In this document: one piece after another, positions 9,671 through 19,807 of the stretch | Layout: every line of letters starts with the position of its first letter | How positions within the stretch are numbered: the first letter of the stretch is position 1 | Assembly: GCF_000026145.1 (NCBI RefSeq) | Contig: NC_009445.1 | Coordinates: 6,881,001 to 6,945,000 of the forward strand | From: Bradyrhizobium sp. ORS 278 | Lineage (GTDB): Bacteria; Pseudomonadota; Alphaproteobacteria; Rhizobiales; Xanthobacteraceae | DNA: 64,000 bases | Reading direction: 5' to 3' | Translations under genes and position numbers: made by a program | Notes under the pieces: generated by a model | Told to the model about the DNA's origin: nothing | What the model saw: only the letters and a program-made list of their open reading frames with translations | The model's database searches: none

Positions 9671-9748
9671 TTTCCGAAGGGGTGGCTGCCCCAGACCCCC
9701 TGCTCAATGGCGCGGCAGCGCGGGGCCGTCAACCCTTTGAACCGGCCC

Positions 9749-10201
9749 CTACCCGGTCAGCGGCGGGATGTCGTCGATCACGTCGGAGGTGCCGAGGTCA
9801 TCGGCACCGAGATCGGTCAGCTCGCATTCCAGGCATTCGACATCCAGCCGCAGCGCGCCGCCGTGGGAGAACAGCAGCAGCGCGCTGCCGGCGGGCGCCT
9901 CGGTGCCGGGATGGAATTCGATGCCGATCAGCTCCAGCACGGCATCCGGCGCAGCGAGGTCGATGCGGCGCGACTTGCAGGCCAGCACCCGGTCGAAGCG
10001 CAACGCGGCCAACAGCCGGCGCGGCTCGTTCTCGCCATGCAGCGCCTGCTCCCAGTCGAGCCGGTTCATGCCGATCACCAGCCGCTTCTCGGCCTGGCGC
10101 CAGATGATGTCGGCCGGCTGCACCCGCGCATCTTGGACGTGGGCGGAAATCACGGCGAGATCGTCGGCGTCGAGCGCGATCAGTTTGAGCCGGTCGGTCA
10201 C
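9749..10201 (-). CDS. DUF2948 family protein
   Basis: A 150-residue cytoplasmic protein of unknown function, matched to DUF2948 by its position between murA and hisD and by sequence. It opens with MTDRLKLIALDADDLAVIS and has the segment IIWRQAEKRLVIGMNRLDWE. The C-terminus is strongly acidic. There is no membrane segment or catalytic motif. It starts only 15 bases after murA, so cotranscription is very likely. Confidence 0.85.
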   Translation of the reverse strand: MTDRLKLIALDADDLAVISAHVQDARVQPADIIWRQAEKRLVIGMNRLDWEQALHGENEPRRLLAALRFDRVLACKSRRIDLAAPDAVLELIGIEFHPGTEAPAGSALLLFSHGGALRLDVECLECELTDLGADDLGTSDVIDDIPPLTG

Positions 10202-10216
10202 GACATCATCCTCATC

Positions 10217-11506
10217 TCATTCGCGAATGCGCTCGATCGTCGCGCCGCAGGCCTTCAGCTTGTCCTCCAGCCGCTCGAAGCCGCGATCGAGATGGTAGAC
10301 GCGATTGATCATGGTCTCGCCTTCCGCCGCCAGCCCCGCAATCACCAGCGACACCGAGGCGCGCAGGTCGGTCGCCATCACAGGCGCGCCGCGCAGGGTC
10401 GAGATGCCCTCGATCCGCGCGGTCTCGCCGTCCAGACTGATACGCGCGCCGAAGCGGGCGAGTTCCTGGACGTGCATGAAACGGTTTTCAAAGATGGTCT
10501 CGGTGATCGCCGAGGCGCCCTGCGCCCGCACCATCAGCGCCATCAGCTGCGCCTGGAGATCGGTCGGGAAGCCGGGAAACGGCGCGGTGGTGACCTGCAC
10601 CGGGCGGATGCCGTGGCCATTGCGCACCACGCGAATACCCTCCGCATCGCTGGAGATCTCCGCGCCAGCCTCGGCCAGCACGTCGAGCGCGGACTGCAGC
10701 AGCTCCGGCCGCGCGCCGGCAAGCTGGACGTCGCCGCCGGTCATGGCGGTGGCGATCGCGTAGGTGCCGGCCTCGATGCGATCCGGCAGCACCGTGTGCC
10801 GCGCGCCATGCAGCGAGGCCACGCCCTCGATCTCGATAACAGGCGTACCGGCGCCGGAGATGCGTGCGCCCATCTTGTTCAAGCAGTCGGCGAGATCGGA
10901 GATCTCCGGCTCGCACGCGGCATTGGTGACGACCGTCGTACCCTTGGCGAGGCTCGCTGCCATGACCGCAACATGGGTGCCGCCGACGGTGACCTTGGGG
11001 AAATCGATCGTGCCGCCGCGCAGGCCGCCTGGCGCCTTGGCGACGACGTAGCCGGCGTCAATGTCGATGCTGGCGCCGAGCCTCGTGAGCGCCATGATCA
11101 GGAGATCCACCGGCCGCGTGCCGATAGCGCAGCCGCCGGGCAGCGACACCCGCGCCTCGTGCATGCGCGCGAGCAGCGGCGCGATCACCCAGAAGCTGGC
11201 GCGCATCCGCGACACCAGCTCATAAGGCGCGGTGGTGTCGATGATGCTGGCCGCCGAGATCTGCAAGGTCTGGCCCTGGTACTGGCCATCGCCGGGGCGC
11301 TTGCCGACGGACATGATGTCCACGCCGTGATTGCCGAGAATGCGCTGCAGCTGCGCGACGTCGGCGAGGCGGGGGACGTTGTCCAGGATCAGCGTCTCCG
11401 GTGTCAGCAGGCCCGCGATCATCAGCGGCAAAGCGGCGTTCTTCGCGCCCGAAATCGGAATGGTGCCGTGAAGCGGGTTGCCGCCGACGATGCGAATGCG
11501 ATCCAT
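10217..11506 (-). CDS. murA: UDP-N-acetylglucosamine 1-carboxyvinyltransferase
   Basis: A 429-residue enzyme that transfers enolpyruvate from phosphoenolpyruvate to UDP-GlcNAc, the first committed step of peptidoglycan synthesis and the fosfomycin target. The start was placed at the ATG at 11506, giving [16 protein letters not shown], although the frame is open much further upstream. The catalytic Cys is present in [22 protein letters not shown] at the N-terminus binds substrate, and the terminal AGLAAEGET and YHLDRGFE motifs are conserved. It probably heads the murA-DUF2948-hisD-UPF0262 transcription unit. Confidence 0.98.
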   Translation of the reverse strand: MDRIRIVGGNPLHGTIPISGAKNAALPLMIAGLLTPETLILDNVPRLADVAQLQRILGNHGVDIMSVGKRPGDGQYQGQTLQISAASIIDTTAPYELVSRMRASFWVIAPLLARMHEARVSLPGGCAIGTRPVDLLIMALTRLGASIDIDAGYVVAKAPGGLRGGTIDFPKVTVGGTHVAVMAASLAKGTTVVTNAACEPEISDLADCLNKMGARISGAGTPVIEIEGVASLHGARHTVLPDRIEAGTYAIATAMTGGDVQLAGARPELLQSALDVLAEAGAEISSDAEGIRVVRNGHGIRPVQVTTAPFPGFPTDLQAQLMALMVRAQGASAITETIFENRFMHVQELARFGARISLDGETARIEGISTLRGAPVMATDLRASVSLVIAGLAAEGETMINRVYHLDRGFERLEDKLKACGATIERIRE

Positions 11507-11645
11507 GCTGGTCCTATCGAGCTGGCCGGGAGATTTGCCTAAGGTTGGCGCAACAGGACCGACATTACGGCGATTTGATGGGTTCGCAACGGCAGGTCGC
11601 ATCCTCCGCGGAGTCATCCCCTGACGGTGCAACCCGCTGGGCGAA

Positions 11646-13367
11646 TCAGACCGGCGGCACCAGCGGATCGGCAAGAAAGCCGTGCAGCGCGGCCACCACC
11701 TGAGCGCCCTCGCCGATCGCACCACCGACCCGCTTGACCGAGCCGGAGCGCACGTCGCCCACCGCATAGACACCCGGCACCGAGGTCTCCAGCGGCGACA
11801 CCATCCGCCCGGCATTCTGCTCGGACTGCGCGCCGGTCACGACGAATCCGGCGCGGTCCAGCGTCACGCCGCAATTGCCGAGCCAGCCGGTGGCGGGATC
11901 GGCGCCGACGAAGAGAAAGAGATTGCTGATATTGGCCGGCGTCTCCTCGCCGGACAGCCGGCTCTTCAGCGTGATGCGCTCAAGCCCCGCATCAGTGCCG
12001 CCGTCGAGCGCGACCACCTCGGTGTTGAACATGAGCTCGATATTCGGCGTCGCCTCGATCCGCTCGATCAGGTAGCGCGACATCGATGCGGCGAGCCCGC
12101 CGCCGCGGATGATCATCCGCACCTTCTTGACGTGCCCGGAGAGAAACACCGCCGCCTGTCCCGCCGAATTCCCGCCGCCGACCAGCGCGACCTCCTGGCC
12201 CGCGCACAGCCGCGCCTCGATCGGCGAGGCCCAGTACCAGACGCCGCGGCCCTCGAACTCCTTGAGGCGATCAAGATCGGGACGCCGGTAGCGCGCGCCG
12301 CTGGCGACCACGACCGAGCGGGCCCGCACCTCGTCGCCGCCCTCCAGCGCCAGCACGAAGGCGCCATTCTTGCGCTCGCAATCGAGCGCCGTCACCGATA
12401 CCGGGATCATGATCTCGGCGCCGAATTTCTGCGCCTGGTTGAAGGCGCGGGCGGTCAGCGCGAGCCCGGTGATTCCGGTCGGAAAGCCGAAATAATTCTC
12501 GATGCGCGCGCTGGCGCCGGCCTGGCCGCCGAAGGCGCGGGAATCCAGCACCGCCACGGAGAGGCCTTCGGAGGCGCCATACACCGCGGTGGCAAGTCCC
12601 GCCGGTCCGCAGCCGACCACGGCGACGTCGTAGATCTTCTCGCCGCGCGGACCGCCGATCATGCCGACGGCGCGCGCCAGCTCGTTCTCGCTGGGATTGC
12701 GCAGCACGCTGCCGTCGGAGACCACGACGAGCGGCAGTTCGGCCGGCGTCGGCGAATAGCGCGCGATCAGATCGGCGGCATCGTGATCGGCGGCGGGATC
12801 GAGCAGGTGGTGCGGAAAACCGTTGCGGGTGAGAAAGCTCTGCAACCGCGCGATCGCCGCCGATTGCGGCGGGCCGATCAGGACCGGGCCGCCAGCACCG
12901 CCCTGGATCAGATTGACCCGGCGCAGGATCAGCGCCCGCATGATGCGCTCGCCAAGCTCGGCCTCGGCGATCAGCAGCGCCCGCAGCTTGTCCGGGCGAA
13001 TCAGGATGACCTCGACCTCGCCTTCGGCATGACCGTCGACCAGGGCGATCCGGCCGGAGAGCTGGCCGATCTCGGCGAGAAACTGTCCCGGGCCCTGGTC
13101 GATCACGGGCGTGACGTGACCCAGGCCGTCGCGCTGGGTGATGGCGACGTGGCCCTTGAGGATCACGAACATGCCGGGACCAGGCTTGCCCGTCTCGAAC
13201 AGCAGCTCACCGTCGCGATAGGTCCTGATCTCGCCGAAGCCGCGCAGGCGGGCGATCTCCTGCGGCGTCAGCTCCGGGAAGGTCTGCTCGAACCGGACAA
13301 AGGTTTTGGCCAGCTCCGCACGCCCCGCCGCGGCACCCGCCGTCGTCCCGTCAGTCACCGTCATCAC
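11646..13367 (-). CDS. FAD-dependent thioredoxin-reductase-like protein with N-terminal cyclic-nucleotide-binding domain
   Basis: A 573-residue fusion. Residues about 25-150 form a CRP-type cyclic-nucleotide-binding beta-barrel ([20 protein letters not shown]). A short linker domain follows, then a thioredoxin-reductase fold from about 245 with the FAD motif [15 protein letters not shown] and the NAD(P)H motif [11 protein letters not shown]. The position that carries the redox CxxC in true thioredoxin reductases reads [10 protein letters not shown], so the enzyme lacks the active disulfide. It cannot reduce thioredoxin in the usual way. This fusion recurs in alphaproteobacteria from memory; its substrate is unknown. 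It lies 139 bases upstream of murA. Confidence 0.85.
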   Translation of the reverse strand: MMTVTDGTTAGAAAGRAELAKTFVRFEQTFPELTPQEIARLRGFGEIRTYRDGELLFETGKPGPGMFVILKGHVAITQRDGLGHVTPVIDQGPGQFLAEIGQLSGRIALVDGHAEGEVEVILIRPDKLRALLIAEAELGERIMRALILRRVNLIQGGAGGPVLIGPPQSAAIARLQSFLTRNGFPHHLLDPAADHDAADLIARYSPTPAELPLVVVSDGSVLRNPSENELARAVGMIGGPRGEKIYDVAVVGCGPAGLATAVYGASEGLSVAVLDSRAFGGQAGASARIENYFGFPTGITGLALTARAFNQAQKFGAEIMIPVSVTALDCERKNGAFVLALEGGDEVRARSVVVASGARYRRPDLDRLKEFEGRGVWYWASPIEARLCAGQEVALVGGGNSAGQAAVFLSGHVKKVRMIIRGGGLAASMSRYLIERIEATPNIELMFNTEVVALDGGTDAGLERITLKSRLSGEETPANISNLFLFVGADPATGWLGNCGVTLDRAGFVVTGAQSEQNAGRMVSPLETSVPGVYAVGDVRSGSVKRVGGAIGEGAQVVAALHGFLADPLVPPV

Positions 13368-13388
13368 GCTCCCCTACGTCCACTCTGC

Positions 13389-13568
13389 TCAACGCACCGA
13401 ATCATCGGCATCATCGCCTGGGGCCTCGACGGCACTGCCCGTCTCGGCCGCGACCGCCTGGCTCCGCTGCCGGCTTTGCGCCTTCCGCCGCTTCAAGTTC
13501 TCGCGCAGCGCCTGCTTCAGTCGCTCCTCGCGCGATGTCTTCGGCGGCGGCTTGCTCTGATCGGTCAT
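13389..13568 (-). CDS. Small highly basic conserved protein, 59 residues
   Basis: This short frame runs from the ATG at 13568 to the TGA at 13391-13389. The product begins MTDQSKPPPKTSREERLKQA and has an Arg/Lys/Gln-rich helix followed by an acidic tail ending DDADDSVR. It follows no Cys or membrane pattern. The helix with REERLKQALRENLKRRKAQ is typical of small alphaproteobacterial proteins of unknown function. A purine-rich Shine-Dalgarno (GGGGAGGGGG) precedes the start. It lies 21 bases upstream of the flavoprotein gene and may be cotranscribed. Confidence 0.6.
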   Translation of the reverse strand: MTDQSKPPPKTSREERLKQALRENLKRRKAQSRQRSQAVAAETGSAVEAPGDDADDSVR

Positions 13569-13919
13569 CCCCCTCCCCGGTCATCTCTTACCAGAGGCCC
13601 AACAATCGGTGCTGCGGGCGCGAAAGCCAAGGGGGGATGGCGACGCAGACGGTAGGTTCCGTGCCGCGCGACGTCGCCTGCCCGGTTGGGGAGGTACGAC
13701 GAAGCCGGTGATGGCTGAGTTGGCCGAGCGGGAGGGACGGGCAAATTGTGCCTCGCGGGCAGATTCGGTCAGATTCGAACGGTGTCGGCGGGATTTCAGG
13801 GCTTGGAGCCGGCGTCTTTCCCCGAAAACCGGGCGACCCGCGCTTGCGCCGACGGGGACCTTGTGGCAAGAACCGCCCGCGCCCGGTCGCGGCCCCAAGG
13901 GCCAGCCCCTGCTGCATTT

Positions 13920-13994
<75 letters not shown>

Positions 13995-14030
13995 GCGTTT
14001 TCCCCACACGACAGGTCCGGACCATCCCGG

Positions 14031-14109
14031 CCTCATGGTTCGAGACGCGCCGCGCTTGACACGCGTCGCAAAAGTTCAACTCGGGCGCGGCGCTCCTCAC
14101 CATGAGGGG
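14031..14109. repeat. Short palindromic intergenic repeat (CCTCATGGTTCGAGAC family), copy 1
   Basis: This runs from CCTCATGGTTCGAGACG to CGCTCCTCACCATGAGG with self-complementary ends. Related copies lie at 29988-30092 and, inverted, at 63241-63343. It is non-coding and sits between tRNA-Thr and the poxB stop. Confidence 0.7.
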
Positions 14110-14159
14110 ACATCGCGGGCCTTCGGGCCACAGGCATCGTCCGCGGCGCAATCTTTCCC

Positions 14160-15890
14160 TCATCGCGGCAGCAGATTTTCTTTTGCCAGGTCGATCACCT
14201 CGTCGCCGCGGCCGCTCATGACGGCACGGATCAGCCAGACGCTGAAGCCCTTGACCTGTTCCAGGCCGATGGTCGGCGGCATCGACAGCTCCTGCTTGGC
14301 GGTGACGACGTCGAGCACCGCGGGGCCATCATGCGCGAGCCATTCGGCGACCGCGCCCGGCAGCTCGCCGGGATCCTCGACGCGGCGGCCATGGATGCCC
14401 ATCGCCTTGGCCATCGCGGCGAAATCCGGATTCTCCAGATCGGTGCCGTGCTCGACGAAGCCGGACGCCTTCATCTCCAATGCGACGAAGCCGAGCGTGC
14501 CGTTGTTGTAGATCGCGACCTTCACGGGCAGCTTCATCTGCTTGAGCGTGATCAGATCGCCCATCAGCATCGCGAAGCCGCCGTCGCCCGACAACGAGAT
14601 CACCTGCCGCCCCGCCTGCGCGGCCTGGACGCCGATGCCTTGCGACATCGCATTGGCCATCGAGCCATGCACCAGCGAGCCCACGAGCCGGCGGCGGCCG
14701 TTCATCGCGATGTAGCGCGCGGCCCAGATCGTGGGAGTGCCGACGTCGAAGGTGAAGACGGCATCATCGGCGGCGTTCTCGCTGATCAGCCGCGTCAGAT
14801 ATTGCGGATGGATCGGCGGACGGCCAGGCGTGCCGACGGCGAGATCGTCGAGGCCCTTGCGGGCGGCGACATAGCGCTTGAGGTTCTCGTCGAGATGGCC
14901 GCGGTCGGACTTCGCCGTGAGCTTCGGCAGCAATGCGCGAAGAGTCTCCCCGACATCGCCGACCACGCCGACGTCGAGGCGGGCGCGGCGGCCGAGCTGG
15001 CTCGGGCGGATGTCGACCTGGGCGATCTTGATGTCCGACGGAATGAACTGCTTGTAGGGAAAATCGGTGCCGAGCATCAGCAGCGTGTCGCAGCTGTGCA
15101 TGGCGTGATAGCCCGAGGAGAAGCCGATGAAGCCGGTGAGGCCGACGTCATAGAGATTGTCGTATTCGACATGCTCCTTGCCGCCGAGTGCATGCACGAT
15201 CGGGCTTTGCAGCGTCTCGGCGAGCTGCATCAGCTCGGCATGCGCGCCGGCGCAGCCGCGGCCGCAGAACAACGTCACACGCCGAGCGCCATTGAGCAGC
15301 GCCGCCAGCGCATCGAGCTCCGGCTCGGCCGGGCGCACCACCGGCTTCGGCGGCCGCAGGCCGATCGCTGGCGGCAGCGCGCGCTTCGGCGCCGCCTTCA
15401 GCGCGACGTCGCCGGGAATGACGATCACGGCGACGCCGCGCTCGCCGATCGCGGCGCGGATCGCGTTGTCCAGCACGAACGGCATCTGCGTCGGATCGGA
15501 GATCAGCTCGCAATAGACGCTGCATTCGCGGAACAGATTCTGGGGATGAGTCTCCTGGAAGTAGCCGCCGCCGATCTCGCTCGACGGAATGTGCGCGGCG
15601 ATCGCCAGCACCGGCGTGCGGCTGCGTTGCGCGTCGTAGAGACCGTTGATGAGATGAAGATTGCCCGGGCCACAAGAGCCGGCGCAAACCGCGAGGCCGC
15701 CGGTGATCTGCGATTCTCCCGAAGCTGCAAACGCTGCGGCTTCCTCATGACGGACATGCACCCAGTCGATCGTCTTGCGGACGCGCAGCGACTCCGTCAG
15801 CCCGTTGAGGCTGTCGCCGACGACGCCGTAGATGCGCTTCACGCCGGCAATCTCGAGAGTCTCGACGATCTGATCTGCGATGGTGGTCAT
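14160..15890 (-). CDS. poxB: Ubiquinone-dependent pyruvate dehydrogenase (pyruvate oxidase)
   Basis: A 576-residue ThDP- and FAD-dependent enzyme. It oxidises pyruvate to acetate and CO2 and passes electrons to ubiquinone at the inner membrane. It follows E. coli PoxB closely: the N-terminal [10 protein letters not shown] with the ThDP-activating Glu, [33 protein letters not shown], the ThDP motif [11 protein letters not shown] ending in YNN, and the C-terminal [15 protein letters not shown]. The last corresponds to the membrane-activation tail. Length is normal. It stands alone, with repeats on both sides, and has no obvious regulator beside it. Confidence 0.95.
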   Translation of the reverse strand: MTTIADQIVETLEIAGVKRIYGVVGDSLNGLTESLRVRKTIDWVHVRHEEAAAFAASGESQITGGLAVCAGSCGPGNLHLINGLYDAQRSRTPVLAIAAHIPSSEIGGGYFQETHPQNLFRECSVYCELISDPTQMPFVLDNAIRAAIGERGVAVIVIPGDVALKAAPKRALPPAIGLRPPKPVVRPAEPELDALAALLNGARRVTLFCGRGCAGAHAELMQLAETLQSPIVHALGGKEHVEYDNLYDVGLTGFIGFSSGYHAMHSCDTLLMLGTDFPYKQFIPSDIKIAQVDIRPSQLGRRARLDVGVVGDVGETLRALLPKLTAKSDRGHLDENLKRYVAARKGLDDLAVGTPGRPPIHPQYLTRLISENAADDAVFTFDVGTPTIWAARYIAMNGRRRLVGSLVHGSMANAMSQGIGVQAAQAGRQVISLSGDGGFAMLMGDLITLKQMKLPVKVAIYNNGTLGFVALEMKASGFVEHGTDLENPDFAAMAKAMGIHGRRVEDPGELPGAVAEWLAHDGPAVLDVVTAKQELSMPPTIGLEQVKGFSVWLIRAVMSGRGDEVIDLAKENLLPR

Positions 15891-16070
15891 GAGCTGATGA
15901 TTCCTTGATCATGAAGGACCGCGTAGTCCGGCGGGGTCGATCAGGTCTCGTACCTTGCATAAGCCAAGCCAACCCAATCAAAACCGCGTGGCGCGAAAGT
16001 TCCAGATTCGGCCTGCGACCGGCATGATGACAGGGAATGACAGTGTCCGGGACGCGGGCCATGACAGCGT

Positions 16071-16478
16071 CGTCTCGCGGCGCGCAAGGCGTCCGAGCTT
16101 TGCGATCATATCGCCCTCTCGATATCGAGGGCGCGGGGAAGGCCGGGCGCTGGCCGCGCCCGTGGCCCGCCTGCAGCAAAAGAATGCAGGCGGCAGTCAC
16201 CACAGGTCTGGCCGAACACACCCGGCCCTCCCTGCGCGATGGGCTTACGATTTATACGCGATCTTCCTGGGGACCGGCTGTCTTGCCCCCATCGCCCGCG
16301 ATGCGCGTGACGCACATCGACAGGCTTGACCTCAGCGCCGGGAGGCCAGGACCACGCGACTTCTCCGTCCGTATCGAAGTTGTTCGTCCGCTCGCGAATG
16401 CGTAGCTGCAACTCCGATCCGGCCATCGCATCCCGCACCCAACGCTCGTGACGACCCGCGAAGCGTCCCTCTTGATGA
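16071..16478 (-). repeat. Dispersed ~400-bp repeat, copy B (inverted)
   Basis: Read on the minus strand from 16478 it shows GGACGCTTCGCGGGTCGTCAC, GCGGACGAAC, CGTGGTCCTGGCCTCCCGG, GATGGGGGCAAG, CCCATCGCGCAGGG, GGCCGGGTGTGTTCGGCC and the GCCGCCTGCAT/ATGCAGGCGG-type hairpin. These are the blocks of copies A and C in the same order. It fills most of the 825-base gap between poxB and the KAP gene. The remaining stretches, 15891-16070 and 16479-16715, hold nothing else I can identify except presumed promoters. Confidence 0.75.
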
Positions 16479-16715
16479 GCACGGAACGCGCGGAAATCTG
16501 CAGGTGATTTGCCCGACGACGCAAGGTGCTGTGCTGCGGCAAACCGGCACGACGGACAGTTTGAGCATGACGGGCATGCGAGAGGCGGAGCGATGCCGAA
16601 GATCCGCGCACCTCAGCCTCACGGAGCGTCATTCACGTGACGCGAATTCCGGCGTAGGGTGCTGATCGCTGATCTCCGATGCCTGCGATCTTCCTTTCTT
16701 GCCGGGGTGGATGTG

Positions 16716-18827
16716 ATGACCAACCGACAGCTTGGCGATCCCGTGGTTCACAAGGATGACGACGCGTTCAACCGCTGGCCATTCAGCCAGCGGCTGGCGC
16801 GCATGATCGCGACGTTCGACGCGCGCGAAGGCGCGCCGGTGATTGGAATTTACGGAAAATGGGGGTCGGGCAAGACCTCTGTGCTCAATTTCCTGAAAAA
16901 AGTGCTGGAGACCGAGCATGCCGATCAGGTCGTGCTGCTGTCCTTCAATCCCTGGCTGTTCAAGGACAATGAGACGCTGCTGAAGCGGTTCTTCGAAGAG
17001 CTTTTCTTTGTAATGGGACGAAGCAGCCAGAGCACGCGCGAACAGTTTGGCCACATGCTGGCTGAGTTCGGCGGCGTGCTCGGTTTCCTGGCGAGCGGTG
17101 CAGGGACCGCGACAAAGGAGCTGGGAAAGGCTTTCCTCAAAACGATTGAAGAGGTTCGCGATGACGTTCGCGAGGCGATGCAGACCGCCGACAAGAAGGT
17201 CGTCGTGCTGATCGATGATCTCGACCGGCTCGACCGCGACGAAATCCTGCAGCTGCTCAAGATTGTCAGGCTCACGGCCAACTTCCCCAATGTGATCTAT
17301 CTGCTCGCCTTCGACGACGAGATGGTGGGTCGCGCCGTTGCGCAGAAATTCGGCAGCGATGGCGATGCCGGCCGCCAGTTCCTGGAGAAGATCGTCCAGT
17401 ATCCGTATACGCTCCCGGCGGTCCCTCGCGAGCGCCTGATGACCTTCGTCGAGCAGCAGGCGATCGCAGCCCTTGACCATGCCGGAGTGACGCTGCCCGA
17501 CGACGACTGGCTGCGGTTCAAGACGCTGGCTCGCGACGGCCTTGCCCGTCGTCTGACCACCCCGCGCCAGGCGATCCGCTACGGCAACGCGTTGAGGTTC
17601 GCGCTGCCGATGCTGAAGGGTGAGGTGGATGTCGCCGATCAGATGAGCATCGAGGGCCTGCGGGTGCTGTACCCGGAGCTCTACGCCGTCGTCCGCGACA
17701 ACAAGCGCGTGTTCGCGGTGGAGGACGATCCCGAGGGCTATCCGAGCCTCGACGCGGGGCCCAAGCGCCGGACGCTCTACGACAAGGACGGCATCGACGC
17801 CCGGATCGAGGCGGCCTTGCATAGCGTCGCTCCCGACGAAGCCGACTCCGCCCGAACACTCATCGCGGCCCTGTTCAAAACAATGCCGTTGCGGCCGCAA
17901 GGAATAGCGAGACCGCGCTACTTCGACCGCTACTTCTCTTATGGGATCGCTGCTGATGAGATCGGTGATCTCGAGCTGGAGGAATTACTGCATGTTTCGA
18001 CCGGCGAGGCGGTGCAGCGGATCAAGACACTCTACGCCCGCAATCCGCGGGAGCTGCTGCAGCTTCTGCTGAAACGCGCCGACAACGCGAGCATGCAGAC
18101 GCTGCTGACCCTCGCCCAGGCGCTGATCGGCGCAAGCCCGCATCTGGACGAAACGTCGCAGATCCGGCCGCGGGACCTCGCTTATGTCATCGCTCAGCTG
18201 GTGTTGAGACCGAACGCCTTGGCCCAGTCCTGGGCGGAAGATCACCCGGCGCGCCCCGTCGAGATCTATGAGATCTGGAAAGTAGGGCAGGATCTGCCGC
18301 TCTCGCTGGCCTTGTATTTCCGCGAAGCGATCCACCGTGCCGCCGCCGAGCACGAACGCGACCGAAACCGCCGCCAGCGCTCCGACACGTTGATCAGGGA
18401 GGAGAGTTGGCGCGCTTTGGACAAGGCGCTAGCCAGCCGTCTCGCGGACGAGGCCAAGTTGGATTGGCGGGTGATGCTGCGCGAGCGGGCCGATGCGCCA
18501 CCGCTGATGTTCGAATGGGGTCGCCTGGATCGGCCAGCCCAACGCGCTTGGCTGGCCGCGCTGTTGACGGAGCCGGATGCCGTCGCGCCGTTCCTGCGCG
18601 CCAGCGTCGCCGATGTCAGCGCGCTGAGCCTCTCTTTCGTATGGGAGGAACTGGGGTCGCTGATCGACATCGACACGCTCAAGAAAGCCGCACGCCATGC
18701 TGGCGAGTCGGTGACGGATCCGGAGACCGGCAACATCATCCGGACATTTCTGATGGGATGTGACGAGCGCAACGCCCGCGCCGCGCGGGCCTCAGCAAGG
18801 GACACAAACGAGGCCGAATCGTCGTGA
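16716..18827 (+). CDS. KAP-family P-loop NTPase
   Basis: A 703-residue protein of the KAP class of STAND-related ATPases. Some members act in phage exclusion and some at membranes. The Walker A motif GIYGKWGSGKTS is at about 44-55 and the Walker B region VVVLIDDLDRLD at about 162-173. The segment LSFNPWLFKDNETLL between them and the YLLAFDDEMV segment after Walker B are typical. Only one weakly hydrophobic stretch (about 117-130) lies between the two motifs, so the usual transmembrane insert is reduced or absent. The long helical C-terminal half is unassigned. The ATG at 16716 is preferred over an in-frame GTG at 16659. It has no partner gene and lies beside a repeat, which suggests an accessory gene. 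Confidence 0.85.
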   Translation: MTNRQLGDPVVHKDDDAFNRWPFSQRLARMIATFDAREGAPVIGIYGKWGSGKTSVLNFLKKVLETEHADQVVLLSFNPWLFKDNETLLKRFFEELFFVMGRSSQSTREQFGHMLAEFGGVLGFLASGAGTATKELGKAFLKTIEEVRDDVREAMQTADKKVVVLIDDLDRLDRDEILQLLKIVRLTANFPNVIYLLAFDDEMVGRAVAQKFGSDGDAGRQFLEKIVQYPYTLPAVPRERLMTFVEQQAIAALDHAGVTLPDDDWLRFKTLARDGLARRLTTPRQAIRYGNALRFALPMLKGEVDVADQMSIEGLRVLYPELYAVVRDNKRVFAVEDDPEGYPSLDAGPKRRTLYDKDGIDARIEAALHSVAPDEADSARTLIAALFKTMPLRPQGIARPRYFDRYFSYGIAADEIGDLELEELLHVSTGEAVQRIKTLYARNPRELLQLLLKRADNASMQTLLTLAQALIGASPHLDETSQIRPRDLAYVIAQLVLRPNALAQSWAEDHPARPVEIYEIWKVGQDLPLSLALYFREAIHRAAAEHERDRNRRQRSDTLIREESWRALDKALASRLADEAKLDWRVMLRERADAPPLMFEWGRLDRPAQRAWLAALLTEPDAVAPFLRASVADVSALSLSFVWEELGSLIDIDTLKKAARHAGESVTDPETGNIIRTFLMGCDERNARAARASARDTNEAESS

Positions 18828-18972
18828 CATGTGACATCTCGATGTCTGCTTACGCCGAGCCGCCCGGCACGGGTCTGTCGACCCGTTCAGATCGAACCTG
18901 ATTGTGACCGGTCCGGTCCTTGCCCCGTTGCAATGCGGCAGTATCTTTGGCGCATTGCAACAGGAGATCATC

Positions 18973-19533
18973 ATGCGCCTTCCCATTCTCAACCCGGATG
19001 CGTTGAGCGACGAGCAGAAGCCGCTCTACGACGACATGAAGCAGGGCATCCAGGCGAGCTTCAAGGGTTTCATCAACATCCGCGACGACGGCGCACTGCT
19101 GGGCCCCTGGAATCCGTGGCTGCGCGAGCCGAAATTCGGCAAGCCGGTGTGGGAGCTGGTGAAGGCGATCGCCAACAAGCCGTCGCTGCCGGCGGCGGTG
19201 CGCGAGGTCGCGATCCTCGTGACCGGTGCGCATTTCCGCTCGGCCTACGAGATCTATGCGCATGTCCACGTGGCCGAGCAGCGCGGCCTGTCCGACGACA
19301 AGCTCGCCACTATCGTGGCCGGGCAGCGGCCGGTCGACCTCACCAAGGAGGAAGCCGTCGCCTATGATTTCGCGTCCGCGCTGGTCAATGGCGGCGTGCT
19401 GCCGGAGCTGACCTACAAGGCCGCCGTGGCGCAGTTCGGCGAGCATGGCGCGGCCGAGCTGTCCTATCTGATCGGCATCTACTGCATGGTGTCGGTCACG
19501 CTCAACACGTTCGATGTGCCCGTGCCGGAGTGA
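18973..19533 (+). CDS. Carboxymuconolactone-decarboxylase-like protein without CxxC
   Basis: A 186-residue cytoplasmic protein of the carboxymuconolactone decarboxylase/AhpD superfamily. The start at 18973 follows a good AGGAG site; the frame is open upstream but without homology. The core helix motif AVREVAILVTGAHFRSAYEIYAH is present with the conserved His residues. There is no CxxC pair, so it belongs to the non-peroxidase branch. It may act in aromatic lactone or hydroperoxide chemistry, which cannot be decided here. It lies 145 bases after the KAP gene and is probably independent of it. Confidence 0.85.
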   Translation: MRLPILNPDALSDEQKPLYDDMKQGIQASFKGFINIRDDGALLGPWNPWLREPKFGKPVWELVKAIANKPSLPAAVREVAILVTGAHFRSAYEIYAHVHVAEQRGLSDDKLATIVAGQRPVDLTKEEAVAYDFASALVNGGVLPELTYKAAVAQFGEHGAAELSYLIGIYCMVSVTLNTFDVPVPE

Positions 19534-19709
19534 GGCGTGGCCGTTCCCTCGTCGTTTCGCTTGGGCGTGAGCAATCACCGACACTGACATGAACCCGCAT
19601 GTCGCTTGCGCTCATGCGGGCTACCTGCCGGTGAGCTGCATTTTCTTACTCGGGGGAGAAGACGAGGAGGCCTCCGCGGAGACCGCGCTCGCGGCGGGTC
19701 CTCCCTCAC

Positions 19710-19737
19710 CCGGATTGCATCTCACGATGCAATCCGG
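19710..19737. terminator. 12-bp perfect hairpin in the 19534-19807 intergenic region
   Basis: CCGGATTGCATC and GATGCAATCCGG are exact complements around the 4-base loop TCAC. No T-tract follows. It lies between convergent genes and could end both transcripts, but it may instead be part of a degenerate dispersed palindrome, since the neighbouring CCTCCCTCACCCGG matches repeat units elsewhere. Confidence 0.4.
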
Positions 19738-19807
19738 CCTGTTCCGACACGCGGACGAGGTAAAATGAGGTCGCCGCGACCGCGCTGATCAATAACTTGC
19801 CCGTCTG

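Noticed and set aside
8402..11542. 1046-codon plus-strand frame opposite hisD, DUF2948 and murA
   Set aside because: It is a long antisense shadow caused by high-GC codon bias; the minus-strand genes have clear family motifs.
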